DNA of 64,000 nt. Source: Flavonifractor sp052065355 (GTDB taxonomy: Bacteria; Bacillota; Clostridia; Oscillospirales; Oscillospiraceae). The notes under the pieces are model-generated. The model saw only the letters and a program-made list of their open reading frames with translations. It was not told where the DNA came from and searched no databases. This document shows positions 51,152-59,825 of the stretch, piece by piece (within the stretch, counting starts at the first letter, position 1; every line of letters begins with the position of its first letter). The stretch covers positions 208,254 to 272,253 of the forward strand of contig NZ_JBQHUF010000002.1 in NCBI RefSeq assembly GCF_052065355.1, given 5' to 3'. Position numbers and translations under genes: made by a program.

Positions 51152-51760
51152 TTATTTCAGATCGGCCCCTGTAAAGTAGCGATTCAGAGGCTTGAAGAGC
51201 AGGCCAGCCACCACCCCGGTGATAATGATCTCGGGGATCATGTAGCTGGCGTTGTACGCGATGGACCACACAGGAGCAGCCCAGCCCAGTTCGTTGGGCC
51301 AGAGAACTTCCCAAATCAGTACGCCGGAGAGAAAGTGGCACAGCAGCCGGACCAGGAAGGTAAAGACGATGCCAACCTCCAGGCTCACCAGCCGGTTTTT
51401 GATGACGCCGTTGAACATGGAGGACAGGCCGACCACGCTGAACGCGATCACATAGTCCAGCAGGATAATGGCGATGGCCATGCCCACGGAGGTGGCGTAC
51501 TGCACATTCTGGATACCCAGGAGCATCTGCAGCAGGCTGTACACAAAGGCGGTAAACAGGCCCCACTTACAGCCGTAGCGATGGGAGACGATCACCAGGG
51601 GCAGCATAGAACAGAAGGTGATGCCTCCGCCCAGGGCCCAGGGACCGGAGAAAGTAAACATGCTGAGTACAGTGCCAATAGCCAGCATGATGGCGCTTTC
51701 CACCAACCGGAGCACCAACAGGCCGGAGCGGGAACGTCGGGAAGCGGCTGCGTTTGACAT
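51152..51760 (-). CDS. thiT: Energy-coupled thiamine transporter ThiT (ECF S component)
   Basis: This 202-aa protein has six hydrophobic helices and the ThiT signature WALGGGITFCSMLPLVIVSHRYGCKWGLF (given here as segments) and SLLQMLLGIQNV. It binds thiamine and works with the shared ECF AAT module encoded elsewhere. ATG 51760 has AGGAGG 10 nt upstream. The TPP riboswitch directly upstream confirms the thiamine link. Confidence 0.93.
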   Translation of the reverse strand: MSNAAASRRSRSGLLVLRLVESAIMLAIGTVLSMFTFSGPWALGGGITFCSMLPLVIVSHRYGCKWGLFTAFVYSLLQMLLGIQNVQYATSVGMAIAIILLDYVIAFSVVGLSSMFNGVIKNRLVSLEVGIVFTFLVRLLCHFLSGVLIWEVLWPNELGWAAPVWSIAYNASYMIPEIIITGVVAGLLFKPLNRYFTGADLK

Positions 51761-51779
51761 GAAAATATTCCTCCTAAAA

Positions 51780-51826
51780 ATTTGTACCGCAACGCAAACC
51801 GGGCTGCGCAATGCGGTACGGGAGGA
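51780..51826 (-). promoter_or_regulatory. Expression platform of the thiT riboswitch
   Basis: On the minus strand GTACCGCA pairs with TGCGGTAC (plus 51784-51791 with 51812-51819), followed by AAATTTTT, which could be a weak terminator. A CCTCC just before it (plus 51820-51824) is complementary to the AGGAGG of thiT, so translation may be controlled too. Confidence 0.6.
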
Positions 51827-51842
51827 ACGACAAAAGCCGAAT

Positions 51843-51934
51843 CCGCTTCCTACGCCGGCATTACCCGGATCAGGTTCTAGGGACACGGGCGGCAATACGC
51901 CCTGATCTCAGCCGGACTTGCGTCCAGCGCCCCT
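51843..51934 (-). promoter_or_regulatory. TPP riboswitch (THI element)
   Basis: Read on the minus strand, the aptamer begins GGGGCGC, has GGCTGAGATCAGGGC (pyrimidine-sensor helix), GAACCTGATCCGGG and TAATGCCGGCGTAGGAAGC. These match the conserved CUGAGA and ACCUGAUC...GCGNAGGGA parts of the TPP aptamer. TPP binding should reduce thiT expression. Confidence 0.95.
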
Positions 51935-51964
51935 GTATTCGATTTGTCCTGCGGCCAAGCAAAG

Positions 51965-51992
51965 TTTATACCAAATGCCCCAGCTTTGTCAA
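51965..51992 (-). promoter_or_regulatory. Promoter of the thiT transcript
   Basis: On the minus strand TTGACA (plus 51987-51992), a 16-nt spacer and TATAAA (plus 51965-51970). It overlaps the end of the pseudouridine synthase gene and starts the RNA just before the TPP aptamer. Confidence 0.75.
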
Positions 51993-52880
51993 TATATCCT
52001 GGAACCACGGAGGCAGAGGACATTCCAGAGTGAGGCGTTCCCCAGTACGGGGGTGGATAAAGGACAGCCGACGGGCGTGAAGGCACTGGCCGGCCAGGCC
52101 GGGATAGGGCTTTTTGGACCCGTACACCACATCGCCCAGCAGGGGGTGGCCGATATGGGCCATGTGGACCCGGATCTGGTGGGTACGTCCCGTCTCCAGC
52201 CGGCACTGGATGTGGGCATAGCCGGGGAAGCGCTCCAGCACGGTCCAGTGGGTGATAGCCTCCCGTCCCTGGAGGAAATTCACCGCCATCTTCTTTCGAT
52301 CGGTGGGATGGCGGGCGATGGGGGCGTTCACCGTTCCCTGATCCTCCTTTAAATTACCTACGCACACCGCCTCGTACTCCCGGTAGAGGGAGTGGTCCTG
52401 GAGCTGCTCTGCCAGGGCCAGGTGTGCAAAATCGTTCTTGGCAGCGATAATGAGCCCGGAAGTGTCCCGGTCGATACGGTGGACGATGCCGGGACGGAGG
52501 GCTCCGTTGATTCCGGAGAGTGAATCTCCGCAGTGATATAACAGAGCGTTGACCAAAGTGCCATCGGGATGGCCTGCCGCCGGGTGGACCACCAGGCCCA
52601 CTGGCTTGTTGACGGCGATAACGTCCTCGTCCTCATATACCACGTCCAGGGGGATATCCTGGGGTACGATGTCCACCGGCGCAGGGTCGGGAAGAACTAC
52701 CACCAGCTCGTCTCCCGGGACGGTTTTGTAGTTCTTTTTCACCGGCTTGCCGTTCAGGGTCACGGCCCCCTCCTCCAGCAGCTTCTGGGCCGCCGAGCGG
52801 GTGAGCTGAGGCAGGGCATCGGCCAAAAACTGGTCGACCCTCCTGCCGGCCTGGTCAACCCTCAGATGCAGGGGCGTCAT
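51966..52880 (-). CDS. RluA/RluD-family 23S rRNA pseudouridine synthase
   Basis: This 304-aa protein has an N-terminal S4 domain (GRRVDQFLADALPQLTRSAA), then the catalytic domain with HRIDRDTSGLIIAAKN (Asp nucleophile) and GRTHQIRVHMAHIGHPLLGD. It is most like RluD. ATG 52880 has AAGGAGG about 10 nt upstream and overlaps lspA by 26 nt. The lspA-rluD order is common in Firmicutes. Confidence 0.93.
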   Translation of the reverse strand: MTPLHLRVDQAGRRVDQFLADALPQLTRSAAQKLLEEGAVTLNGKPVKKNYKTVPGDELVVVLPDPAPVDIVPQDIPLDVVYEDEDVIAVNKPVGLVVHPAAGHPDGTLVNALLYHCGDSLSGINGALRPGIVHRIDRDTSGLIIAAKNDFAHLALAEQLQDHSLYREYEAVCVGNLKEDQGTVNAPIARHPTDRKKMAVNFLQGREAITHWTVLERFPGYAHIQCRLETGRTHQIRVHMAHIGHPLLGDVVYGSKKPYPGLAGQCLHARRLSFIHPRTGERLTLECPLPPWFQDILTKLGHLV

Positions 52881-53334
52881 GCTCTTTTTCCTCCTTGCCG
52901 TAGAACAGCAGATAGTATGCGCAGAAGGCGATGCCGCCGCATACCACGCAGATATCCGCCACGTTGAACACGGCAAAATTCATAAACAGGGTCTGGAACA
53001 TATCGGTGACGTAACCCAGAAAGGCCCGGTCAATCAGGTTGCCCACAGCCCCGGCCAGCACCACCGACAGGCAGACCATGGCGAAGGGGTGGGGGAATAC
53101 CTTTTTAATAAGCAATACCGCCAGCAGGATGGAGGCGGCCAGAGACACCAGGGTCAGGATCCAGGTGTGCTCCTCAAAGAGGGAAAAGGCAGCGCCGGTA
53201 TTCTTCACATAGGTCAGCTGCAAAATGTGGGGGAGAAAGGGCACGCCCTCACCCAGATCAATGTTGGCCCGGACCAGAAATTTGACCAGCTGGTCCAGTG
53301 CCACCAGGGCCACCACAAGAACGGCGTAGAGCAT
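52855..53334 (-). CDS. lspA: Lipoprotein signal peptidase (signal peptidase II)
   Basis: This 159-aa protein has four hydrophobic helices and cleaves the prolipoprotein signal peptide. Catalytic Asp residues are visible in GAVGNLIDRAFLGYVTDM and in FNVADICVVCGG. YVKNTGAAFSLF is the conserved second region. ATG 53334 has AAGGAG 9 nt upstream. Several predicted lipoproteins are encoded in this window. Confidence 0.95.
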   Translation of the reverse strand: MLYAVLVVALVALDQLVKFLVRANIDLGEGVPFLPHILQLTYVKNTGAAFSLFEEHTWILTLVSLAASILLAVLLIKKVFPHPFAMVCLSVVLAGAVGNLIDRAFLGYVTDMFQTLFMNFAVFNVADICVVCGGIAFCAYYLLFYGKEEKEHDAPASEG

Positions 53335-53390
53335 AAGACAGGGCTCCTTTGCAAAAAGTAAGGGCCGGAAGGCCCGATCAAGTTTTTTTT

Positions 53391-53419
53391 ATTGTACCAT
53401 GCCCGTCTCCGGCGGGCAA
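53391..53419 (-). promoter_or_regulatory. Promoter of the lspA operon
   Basis: On the minus strand TTGCCC (plus 53414-53419), 17 nt, TACAAT (plus 53391-53396). A GGGCC-TTCC-GGCCC hairpin lies between it and lspA. Confidence 0.6.
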
Positions 53420-53577
53420 GTCCCAGCTGCGCTTGTTTCCCTCAGATGAGTGTGATACAATGGGAACGGATGGAAGCCGCCGGAACTTTTTTGGCATTGT
53501 ATCATGGTTTACATTCTTTTCTCCGACGCGGTGCCATACTACCAAGTATAAAGTGAAGCAATTAGGAGGCCGTTCCT

Positions 53578-54642
53578 ATGAAGGAATATCCGGTTCAGCG
53601 GGCCGCGGTGCTGAAAGAAAAGCCCGACCCCAATACACTGGTTTTCGGTAAGACCTTTACCGACCATATGTTTATCATGGATTATACTGCCGGCCAGGGC
53701 TGGCACGACGGGCGCATCGTCCCCTACGGTCCTATTCCGCTGGAGCCCTCCGCCATGGTGTTCCACTATGCCCAGGAGGTTTTTGAGGGCCTGAAGGCCT
53801 ACCGCGCCCCCGACGGCGGTGTGCAGCTCTTCCGGCCCACCGAGAACATCAAGCGCATCAACTCCTCCTGTGAGCGTATGTGCATTCCTCAGCTGAATGA
53901 GGAGGACGCTCTGGCCGCCATCGAGCAGCTGGTTCGTCTGGAGGCTGACTGGGTGCCCAGTGCCCCCGGCACCTCCCTGTATATCCGTCCCTTCATCATC
54001 GCCACCACGCCCTCCCTGGGTGTCCACGCCGCCCACAATTACATCTTCTGCATCATCACCTGCCCTGTGGGCGCCTACTACGCCGAGGGCATCAACCCGG
54101 TGAAGATTTATGTGGAAAATGAGGACGTCCGTGCCGTCAAGGGCGGCACCGGCTACACCAAGTGCGGCGGCAACTACGCTGCCTCCATCCGCGCCGGTGA
54201 GCGGGCGGAGGAGAACGGCTACGCCCAGGTGCTGTGGCTGGACGGTGTCCACCGCAAGTACATTGAAGAAGTGGGCTCCATGAACGTCATGTTCCAGATC
54301 GGCGACACGGTGGTTACCCCCAAGCTGACTGGCTCCGTGCTGCCCGGCATCACCCGTAAGTCCTGCATCGAGCTGATGGAGAGCTGGGGCCTGAAGGTGG
54401 AGGAGCGGCTCATCACCGCTCAGGAGCTCTTTGACGCCGGAGCTGACGGCTCCCTGAAGGAAGCCTGGGGCACCGGTACCGCCGCCGTCATCTCTCCCAT
54501 CGGCGAGATGGGCTGGGAGGACAAGCATGTTGTGGTCAACGGCGGCAAGATCGGCCCTCTGGCCCAGAAGCTGTATGACACCCTCACCGGCATCCAGTGG
54601 GGCACTCAGCCTGATCCCCATGGCTGGGTCGTCAAGCTGTAA
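53578..54642 (+). CDS. ilvE: Branched-chain amino acid aminotransferase
   Basis: This 354-aa fold-type IV PLP enzyme transaminates Leu, Ile and Val. Motifs: VFEGLKAYRAPDGGVQLFRP, KGGTGYTKCGGNYAAS (with the PLP Lys), YIEEVGSMNVMF, GSVLPGITRKS and GTAAVISPIGE. AGGAGG precedes ATG 53578. It is a stand-alone gene followed by a strong terminator. A promoter was not clearly found in the AT-rich DNA upstream. Confidence 0.96.
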   Translation: MKEYPVQRAAVLKEKPDPNTLVFGKTFTDHMFIMDYTAGQGWHDGRIVPYGPIPLEPSAMVFHYAQEVFEGLKAYRAPDGGVQLFRPTENIKRINSSCERMCIPQLNEEDALAAIEQLVRLEADWVPSAPGTSLYIRPFIIATTPSLGVHAAHNYIFCIITCPVGAYYAEGINPVKIYVENEDVRAVKGGTGYTKCGGNYAASIRAGERAEENGYAQVLWLDGVHRKYIEEVGSMNVMFQIGDTVVTPKLTGSVLPGITRKSCIELMESWGLKVEERLITAQELFDAGADGSLKEAWGTGTAAVISPIGEMGWEDKHVVVNGGKIGPLAQKLYDTLTGIQWGTQPDPHGWVVKL

Positions 54643-54678
54643 ATTTGCGTTCTTCTAACCTTCCTATATACCTTCCCA

Positions 54679-54720
54679 GACCAAGGGGCGGGACATTTGT
54701 CCCGCCCCTTGGTCTATTTT
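54679..54720 (+). terminator. Terminator of ilvE
   Basis: A perfect 16-bp stem (54679-54694 with 54699-54714) of GACCAAGGGGCGGGAC type, then TATTTT. Confidence 0.9.
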
Positions 54721-54817
54721 CTTCAGAGAATCTGATATTTCCCTTTTGGTTTCTTTAGCTTTCACCTCTGACGGGGGTTGTTATGGTACAATGGCCCAAA
54801 TGAAATGAGGTGCTGCT

Positions 54818-55816
54818 ATGAAACGATGCAAATATATCCCCGCGCTGCTGGCCCTGCTCCTGCTGTTGTCTGCCTGCGGCGGGCCTTTCGGGCTGGCCGA
54901 CTCCAAGGTCCGGAGCGAGGCCAGCCGTCTGGCTGTCGCCCAGCTGGGCAAGCTGGACCCGTATGTCACCGGGGAGGAGCGGCGGCAGGTGACCCAGCTG
55001 CTGGAGCGGATGCTCTCCCTCCGCCAGGTCCGGGAAGATGCGGGCATTTGGACGGTCTCCGCCGGGGAAGAGCAGCTGGCAGTCCAGCTCAACCAGCTCT
55101 ATGAGGACTTCACCCGCCGCAGCCTGGGAGAGCCGGAGAGCTGGAGTGCAGACGAGGAGAAAATGGAACTGCTGGCCGAATATGATGTAAAGGGCAGCGG
55201 CCTGGAACTCTCCGAGGGGGAGGACTCCTACCGGGCCCTGTGGGAGCAGGTGGAAGCCATGCTGCCTCAGGGCAGTCTGGACGCCTTTGACCGCTTTACC
55301 GTCTTTACCGACGGGGAGGAGGAAATCCTGGCCTATGTGGTACCCACCGACGATGAAGGCGCCCGTTGGGAGCTGGCGGTGGACCCCAAGGACGCGGGGG
55401 ACGAAACCTATTTTGCCGAGACAGTGTTCCACGAGTATTGCCACTACCTGACCCTTAACGACCAGCAGGTGGCCTATGAGACGGCTCCCTCCCAGGGCCG
55501 CTATACGGAGGAGGGCATGATTACCCGTCCCGGGTCCTATCTCAATGCTTTCTATCAGGAGTTCTGGACGGACTACCTGTCCGACCGGCTGGCCGACCCG
55601 GAGAGCACCGGCTTCTACCTCCGCCACTCCGATGACTTCCTCACCGGCTATGCGGCCACCAGCCCTTCTGAGGATATTGCCGAGAGTTTTGCCTTCTTCA
55701 TCATGGGCGACAAGGCTGAGGGAGAGAGCGTCCAGGCCCGGAAGCAGAATTTCTTCTACGCTTATCCCGAGCTGGTGACCTTCCGGGACCAGGCACGGGC
55801 GAAGCTGGGCCTGTGA
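54818..55816 (+). CDS. Lipoprotein with HExxH-like metallopeptidase motif
   Basis: This 332-aa protein has a lipoprotein signal peptide (MKRCKYIPALLALLLLLSAC). A HEYCH motif (ETVFHEYCHYLTL, near residue 207) and a downstream Glu/Asp-rich region (FYQEFWTDYLSDRL, SEDIAESFAFF) suggest a zinc peptidase of gluzincin type. The central part (residues 60-200) is not recognised. GAGGTG lies before ATG 54818 and an extended -10 TGGTACAAT lies at 54784-54792. Substrate and role are unknown. Confidence 0.75.
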   Translation: MKRCKYIPALLALLLLLSACGGPFGLADSKVRSEASRLAVAQLGKLDPYVTGEERRQVTQLLERMLSLRQVREDAGIWTVSAGEEQLAVQLNQLYEDFTRRSLGEPESWSADEEKMELLAEYDVKGSGLELSEGEDSYRALWEQVEAMLPQGSLDAFDRFTVFTDGEEEILAYVVPTDDEGARWELAVDPKDAGDETYFAETVFHEYCHYLTLNDQQVAYETAPSQGRYTEEGMITRPGSYLNAFYQEFWTDYLSDRLADPESTGFYLRHSDDFLTGYAATSPSEDIAESFAFFIMGDKAEGESVQARKQNFFYAYPELVTFRDQARAKLGL

Positions 55817-55819
55817 GAT

Positions 55820-56677
55820 TCAGCGGGTCAGACCGCGGAAGCCCTTGGGAACCTCCGCGCGGAAGACCCGCTTTTCTCCTGTGAAGGGGTCGGTAAGGAT
55901 CAGTTCATGGGCGTGGAGACACAGCCGGCCCAGGGGATCGGTGGCTGCACCGTAATCCCGGTCTCCTGCCACCGGACAACCCAGCTCGCTGAGATGGGCC
56001 CGGATCTGGTTTTTCCGACCGGTGTCGATGTCTACCTCCAGCAGGGTATAGTCCTTTCCGCTGCTCAGAGTGGTATAGTGAGTGATTGCTTCTTTCCCGC
56101 CGGAGCGGACGGAGTATACCTTGTGGGCAGCGTTCTCCCGCAGCAGGGTGCGGATGGTGTCCGACTCTTTGGGCGGGTGGCCTTCCACCGCCGCCAGGTA
56201 GCCACGGCGGGTCACCAGGGTGTCCCAATTGTCCTGATAGGCACGCTTGGTCTCCTCGTCTTTGGCAAAGAGGAGCACGCCGGAAGTGTCACGGTCCAAC
56301 CGATGGACGATGAACACCCGGCCTTTGGGCTGGGTCCGGCGCACATAGTCGGTGGCCATGTGGTAGGCGGTGCGTACCTTTTCCCGGTCATTGGCCATGC
56401 TCAGCAGTCCGGCAGGCTTTTCGATTACCAGGATCCGCCTGTCCTCATACAGAATGGGGAAGGGGGCCTTCCTATCCCGGCTCCCCTGAGGGCGGATGGT
56501 GACACGCTGACCCGGTTCCAGAGGATGGTCATGGCGAGTGACGGTGGCCCCGTCCACCTGTACCTGGCCACGGGTGAGCAGACCCTTGATGTTGTTGCGG
56601 CTCTGGCCCTTTACCTGTTCCAGCAGAAAGGGGAGCAGGGGGCCGGCCTGGGTGACAGAATAGGTTTTTTCCTGCAT
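55820..56677 (-). CDS. RluA-family pseudouridine synthase
   Basis: This 285-aa protein has an S4-like N-terminus (QSRNNIKGLLTRGQVQVDGA) and the catalytic HRLDRDTSGVLLFAKDE, with GRKNQIRAHLSELGCPVAGD. It resembles the YhcT/RluA-like group rather than RluD. ATG 56677 has AGGAT about 10 nt upstream. It is separate from lspA and lies just downstream of a tRNA on the same strand. Confidence 0.9.
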   Translation of the reverse strand: MQEKTYSVTQAGPLLPFLLEQVKGQSRNNIKGLLTRGQVQVDGATVTRHDHPLEPGQRVTIRPQGSRDRKAPFPILYEDRRILVIEKPAGLLSMANDREKVRTAYHMATDYVRRTQPKGRVFIVHRLDRDTSGVLLFAKDEETKRAYQDNWDTLVTRRGYLAAVEGHPPKESDTIRTLLRENAAHKVYSVRSGGKEAITHYTTLSSGKDYTLLEVDIDTGRKNQIRAHLSELGCPVAGDRDYGAATDPLGRLCLHAHELILTDPFTGEKRVFRAEVPKGFRGLTR

Positions 56678-56696
56678 AATTTCACATCCTAACAAA

Positions 56697-56731
56697 AGCG
56701 CGGCGCAAGCGAATGCTGCTTGCGCCGCGCT
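56697..56731 (-). terminator. Terminator after tRNA-Arg
   Basis: A 14-bp stem (56697-56710 with 56718-56731) of AGCGCGGCGCAAGC type. On the minus strand a TTTTG tract follows. The stem touches the tRNA 3' end. Confidence 0.8.
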
Positions 56732-56807
56732 GGCACGCCTGAGGGGATTCGAACCTCCGACCTACCGCTTAGGAGGCGGTCGCTCTATCCTGCTGAGCTA
56801 CAGGCGC
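56731..56807 (-). tRNA. tRNA-Arg (anticodon CCT)
   Basis: A 77-nt tRNA on the minus strand with acceptor GCGCCTG / CAGGCGT (G-U at the first pair), D-arm GCTCAGCAGGATAGAGC, anticodon loop CTCCTAA (CCT), T-loop GGTTCGAATCC and encoded CCA. It reads AGG codons. tRNA-Arg genes are common integration sites, but no phage or integrase gene adjoins it here. Confidence 0.95.
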
Positions 56808-56928
56808 ATGTAAATAATATGGTGACGTTTTCGTCAGATACCGGACCATTGTAACCCAACTTTCCGCATCTGTCAACGGCGGCGGGGAGAAATGGAACGG
56901 ATTTCGGCGGATTTTTTGCGGAAACCGG

Positions 56929-56957
56929 TTGCATGGCGGAAAGTCATACGGTATAAT
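56929..56957 (+). promoter_or_regulatory. Promoter of typA
   Basis: TTGCAT (56929-56934), 17 nt, TATAAT (56952-56957). The RNA starts near 56964, after an upstream in-frame ATG (56960), which supports the TTG start at 57011. Confidence 0.85.
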
Positions 56958-57010
56958 AAATGGTCGAGCTTATTGGAATACTGTATGATATCGGATTGAG
57001 GTGTACCATC

Positions 57011-58837
57011 TTGCAGGATACAAAATTGCGTAACGTAGCCATTATTGCCCACGTCGACCACGGCAAGACCACCCTGGTGGACGAGATGCTCAAGCAGGGC
57101 GGCATCTACCGGGAAAACCAGGCCACAGTGGATCGCGTCATGGACTCCAACGACCTGGAGCGGGAGCGCGGCATCACTATTCTGGCCAAAAACACCGCTG
57201 TCCATTACAAGGACGTCAAGATCAACATCGTGGACACCCCGGGCCACGCCGACTTCGGCGGCGAGGTGGAGCGCATCCTGAAGATGGTCAATGGCGTCAT
57301 CCTGCTGGTGGACGCTGCTGAGGGCCCCATGCCCCAGACCCGGTTTGTGCTGTCTAAGGCCCTGGAGCTGGGCCACAAGGTCATCGTGGTGGTCAACAAG
57401 ATCGACCGCCCCGACCAGCGCATCCACGAGGTCATGGACGAGGTGCTGGAGCTGCTGCTGGACCTGAATGCCACCGACGAGCAGTTTGAGTCTCCCACTC
57501 TGTTCTGCTCCGGCCGTCAGGGCACTGCTTCCTATTCTCCCGACGTGCCCGGCACCGACCTGGTGCCTCTGTTCGAGACCATCCTCAACTATATCCCCGC
57601 TCCCGAGGCGGATGTGGATGCCCCCTTCCAGATGCTGGTGTCCTCCATCGACTACAACGAGTTCGTGGGCCGTATTGCTATCGGCCGTATCGAGCGGGGC
57701 ACTGTGAAGCAGAATCAGGAGATCGTGGTGTGCAACTACCACAAGCCGGACGAGGCCCCCACCAAGGCAAAGGCCACCGCTCTGTATCAGTTCGACGGCC
57801 TGGGCAAGGTTCCGGTTACTGAGGCCACTGCCGGCAACATTATTGCCATGAGCGGCATTGGCGAGATCACCATCGGCGACACCATCTGCGCCCCTGAGGC
57901 GGTGGAGCCCATCGAGTTCGTGAAGATCTCCGCTCCCACCATTGAGATGACCTTCTCGGTCAACGATTCCCCCTTCGCCGGTAAGGAGGGCAAGTTCGTC
58001 ACCTCCCGGCAGATCCGGGAGCGCCTGTTCCGTGAGACCATGAAGGACGTGTCCCTGCGGGTCACCGAGACTGACTCCACCGATGCTTTCAACGTGGCGG
58101 GCCGCGGCGAGATGTCCCTGTCCATCCTTATCGAGACCATGCGCCGTGAAGGCTACGAGTTCCAGGTGTCTCCGCCCCGCGTGCTCTTCCAGGAGATTGA
58201 CGGCAAGAAATGCGAGCCCATCGAGCGCCTGGTGGTGGACGTGCCCGCCGACAGTGTGGGCTCTGTCATCGAGAAGATCGGCTCCCGCAAGGGCGATCTG
58301 GTGGAGATGACCCCCGTGGGCGACCGGATGAAGATCGAGTTCCTGGTGCCCTCCCGCGGTCTGTTCGGCTACCGCAACGAGTTCCTGACTGACACCAAGG
58401 GTGAGGGCATCATGGCCTCCGTGTTTGAGTGCTACGCCCCCATGAAGGGCGAGATCCAGCGCCGCAACTCCGGCTCCCTGGTGTCCTTCGAGACCGGCGA
58501 GAGCGTGACCTACGGCCTGTTCAACGCTCAGGAGCGCGGCGTGCTGTTCATCGGCGCGGGCGTGCCTGTGTACGCCGGCATGGTGGTGGGTGAGACCCCC
58601 AAGCAGGAGGACATTTCCGTCAACGTCTGCAAGAAGAAGCAGCTGACCAACATGCGCGCCTCCGGCTCTGACGATGCTCTGCGGCTGACCCCGCCCCGTC
58701 AGATGTCTCTGGAGCAGTGCCTGGAGTTCCTGGCCGACGACGAGCTGCTGGAGGTCACTCCTCAGTCCCTGCGTCTGCGCAAGCGTCTGCTGGACCACGC
58801 GGCCCGCATGCGTGAGGCGTCCAAGAAGAAAGGTTAA
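57011..58837 (+). CDS. typA: Translational GTPase TypA/BipA (TTG start)
   Basis: This 608-aa EF-G-like GTPase binds ribosomes and supports assembly and stress adaptation. GTPase motifs: AHVDHGKTTLVDEML (P-loop), RERGIT, DTPGHADFGGEVER and VNKIDRP. Domain II, the EF-G-like domains III and V and the TypA-specific C-terminus (LRLRKRLLDHAARMREASKK) follow. TTG 57011 has GAGGTG about 9 nt upstream. Its length fits the family. It is the last clear core gene before the accessory region. Confidence 0.96.
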   Translation: MQDTKLRNVAIIAHVDHGKTTLVDEMLKQGGIYRENQATVDRVMDSNDLERERGITILAKNTAVHYKDVKINIVDTPGHADFGGEVERILKMVNGVILLVDAAEGPMPQTRFVLSKALELGHKVIVVVNKIDRPDQRIHEVMDEVLELLLDLNATDEQFESPTLFCSGRQGTASYSPDVPGTDLVPLFETILNYIPAPEADVDAPFQMLVSSIDYNEFVGRIAIGRIERGTVKQNQEIVVCNYHKPDEAPTKAKATALYQFDGLGKVPVTEATAGNIIAMSGIGEITIGDTICAPEAVEPIEFVKISAPTIEMTFSVNDSPFAGKEGKFVTSRQIRERLFRETMKDVSLRVTETDSTDAFNVAGRGEMSLSILIETMRREGYEFQVSPPRVLFQEIDGKKCEPIERLVVDVPADSVGSVIEKIGSRKGDLVEMTPVGDRMKIEFLVPSRGLFGYRNEFLTDTKGEGIMASVFECYAPMKGEIQRRNSGSLVSFETGESVTYGLFNAQERGVLFIGAGVPVYAGMVVGETPKQEDISVNVCKKKQLTNMRASGSDDALRLTPPRQMSLEQCLEFLADDELLEVTPQSLRLRKRLLDHAARMREASKKKG

Positions 58838-58936
58838 TAAAAAATGCCCGCTGTCTTTAGACGGGTGCTCGTAAGAAAGTAATTCACTCAAAATTACACT
58901 TACGGCATCTGTCAGACGGGATTGGGTAAATGAAAT
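58838..58936 (+). repeat. Hairpin-rich spacer after typA
   Basis: The spacer has CCCG-CT-GTCT-TT-AGAC-GGG (58850-58867) and a longer stem TGC-CGTAAG...CTTACG-GCA enclosing AGTAATT/AATTAC (about 58866-58908). No gene is seen. It marks the point where base composition drops. Confidence 0.5.
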
Positions 58937-58980
58937 ATGCTGGACATGGTTGAAATCAACCGTGTCCAGCATGTTTTTTT
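58937..58980 (+). terminator. Strong terminator after typA
   Basis: A 16-bp stem with one mismatch (ATGCTGGACA-GGTTGA with TCAACC-TGTCCAGCAT) followed by seven T's. It separates typA from the convergent HTH gene. Confidence 0.88.
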
Positions 58981-58982
58981 GC

Positions 58983-59825
58983 CTATTTGCGCTTTCTTTT
59001 TCCTTTTCCATGGGTCATGTTGGTTTTCCCTCGCTGGTTAATAGAGGGTTTCAGGTGTTTGGACAGTTTCAAGACCTCTATTAGATTTACAAACTGCTCC
59101 ATCGTGATCGCATCATAGTCAATACCAAAGGTTGCGAGGAAAATGCGGGCCTGCTTTTCCGCATTGCTGCCTTTGTAGTTCGTGGCTTCCTGCAAACTCT
59201 TTTGCACATCCAGCGCCGGAGAATGGCTGTCAGCAGTGGTTGCATCATTTTGATGGGCTTCCCGAATATCCCGAAGGATCAGCTTCAAATCGTCAGAAAT
59301 AACATGGCCAAAATACTCGTCCTCTTGTATTTGTGCAAGTTCCAGTGTCCGCAGATACAGATCATTTTCCGTTTCTCCCTGCTGCATCAGTACCATTTGA
59401 CGAACGGCTTGCAGTACAGCGTTCATATCGCTAATCCGCATATCAGCGATCCGATCCACATAAATCTCCGCATCCAGCATCATTTTCTGAAAATCATGGT
59501 GACAGATAATTTCCGACAGCAGCCGGGGGTTGAATTTCCCGGCTTTCAGAACATCAATCGCATCATCACTCAGGTGCAGGGCACTCAGCTCTGTGTCTGA
59601 GTGATTTTTTTGTTCTGACACCCCCAACAGATAATCCGTAGTCACATGATAAAACTTTGCCAGTGTGACGATGGAAAAAGGGCTTATGTCCTTATAATCA
59701 TCATTCTCGTATTTGCCGAGCGCAGATTTGGAAAGCCCGGTCTGGTCGGCCAGCTGTTCCAAGGTAAGTCCGTGCTCCACCCGCAAATCCTTCAATTTTT
59801 CCTGAATCGTTAAGGTCGTATTCAT
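58983..59825 (-). CDS. Helix-turn-helix regulator with unknown C-terminal domain
   Basis: This 280-aa protein has a cro/C1-type HTH (EKLKDLRVEHGLTLEQLADQ, TGLSKSALGKYEN) in residues 5-65, then about 215 residues of helical sequence without a recognised domain, ending in a basic tail GKGKRKRK. ATG 59825 has GGGGAGG 8 nt upstream. Base composition is lower in GC than typA. It is divergent from the recombinase side and may be the element's regulator. Confidence 0.78.
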   Translation of the reverse strand: MNTTLTIQEKLKDLRVEHGLTLEQLADQTGLSKSALGKYENDDYKDISPFSIVTLAKFYHVTTDYLLGVSEQKNHSDTELSALHLSDDAIDVLKAGKFNPRLLSEIICHHDFQKMMLDAEIYVDRIADMRISDMNAVLQAVRQMVLMQQGETENDLYLRTLELAQIQEDEYFGHVISDDLKLILRDIREAHQNDATTADSHSPALDVQKSLQEATNYKGSNAEKQARIFLATFGIDYDAITMEQFVNLIEVLKLSKHLKPSINQRGKTNMTHGKGKRKRK

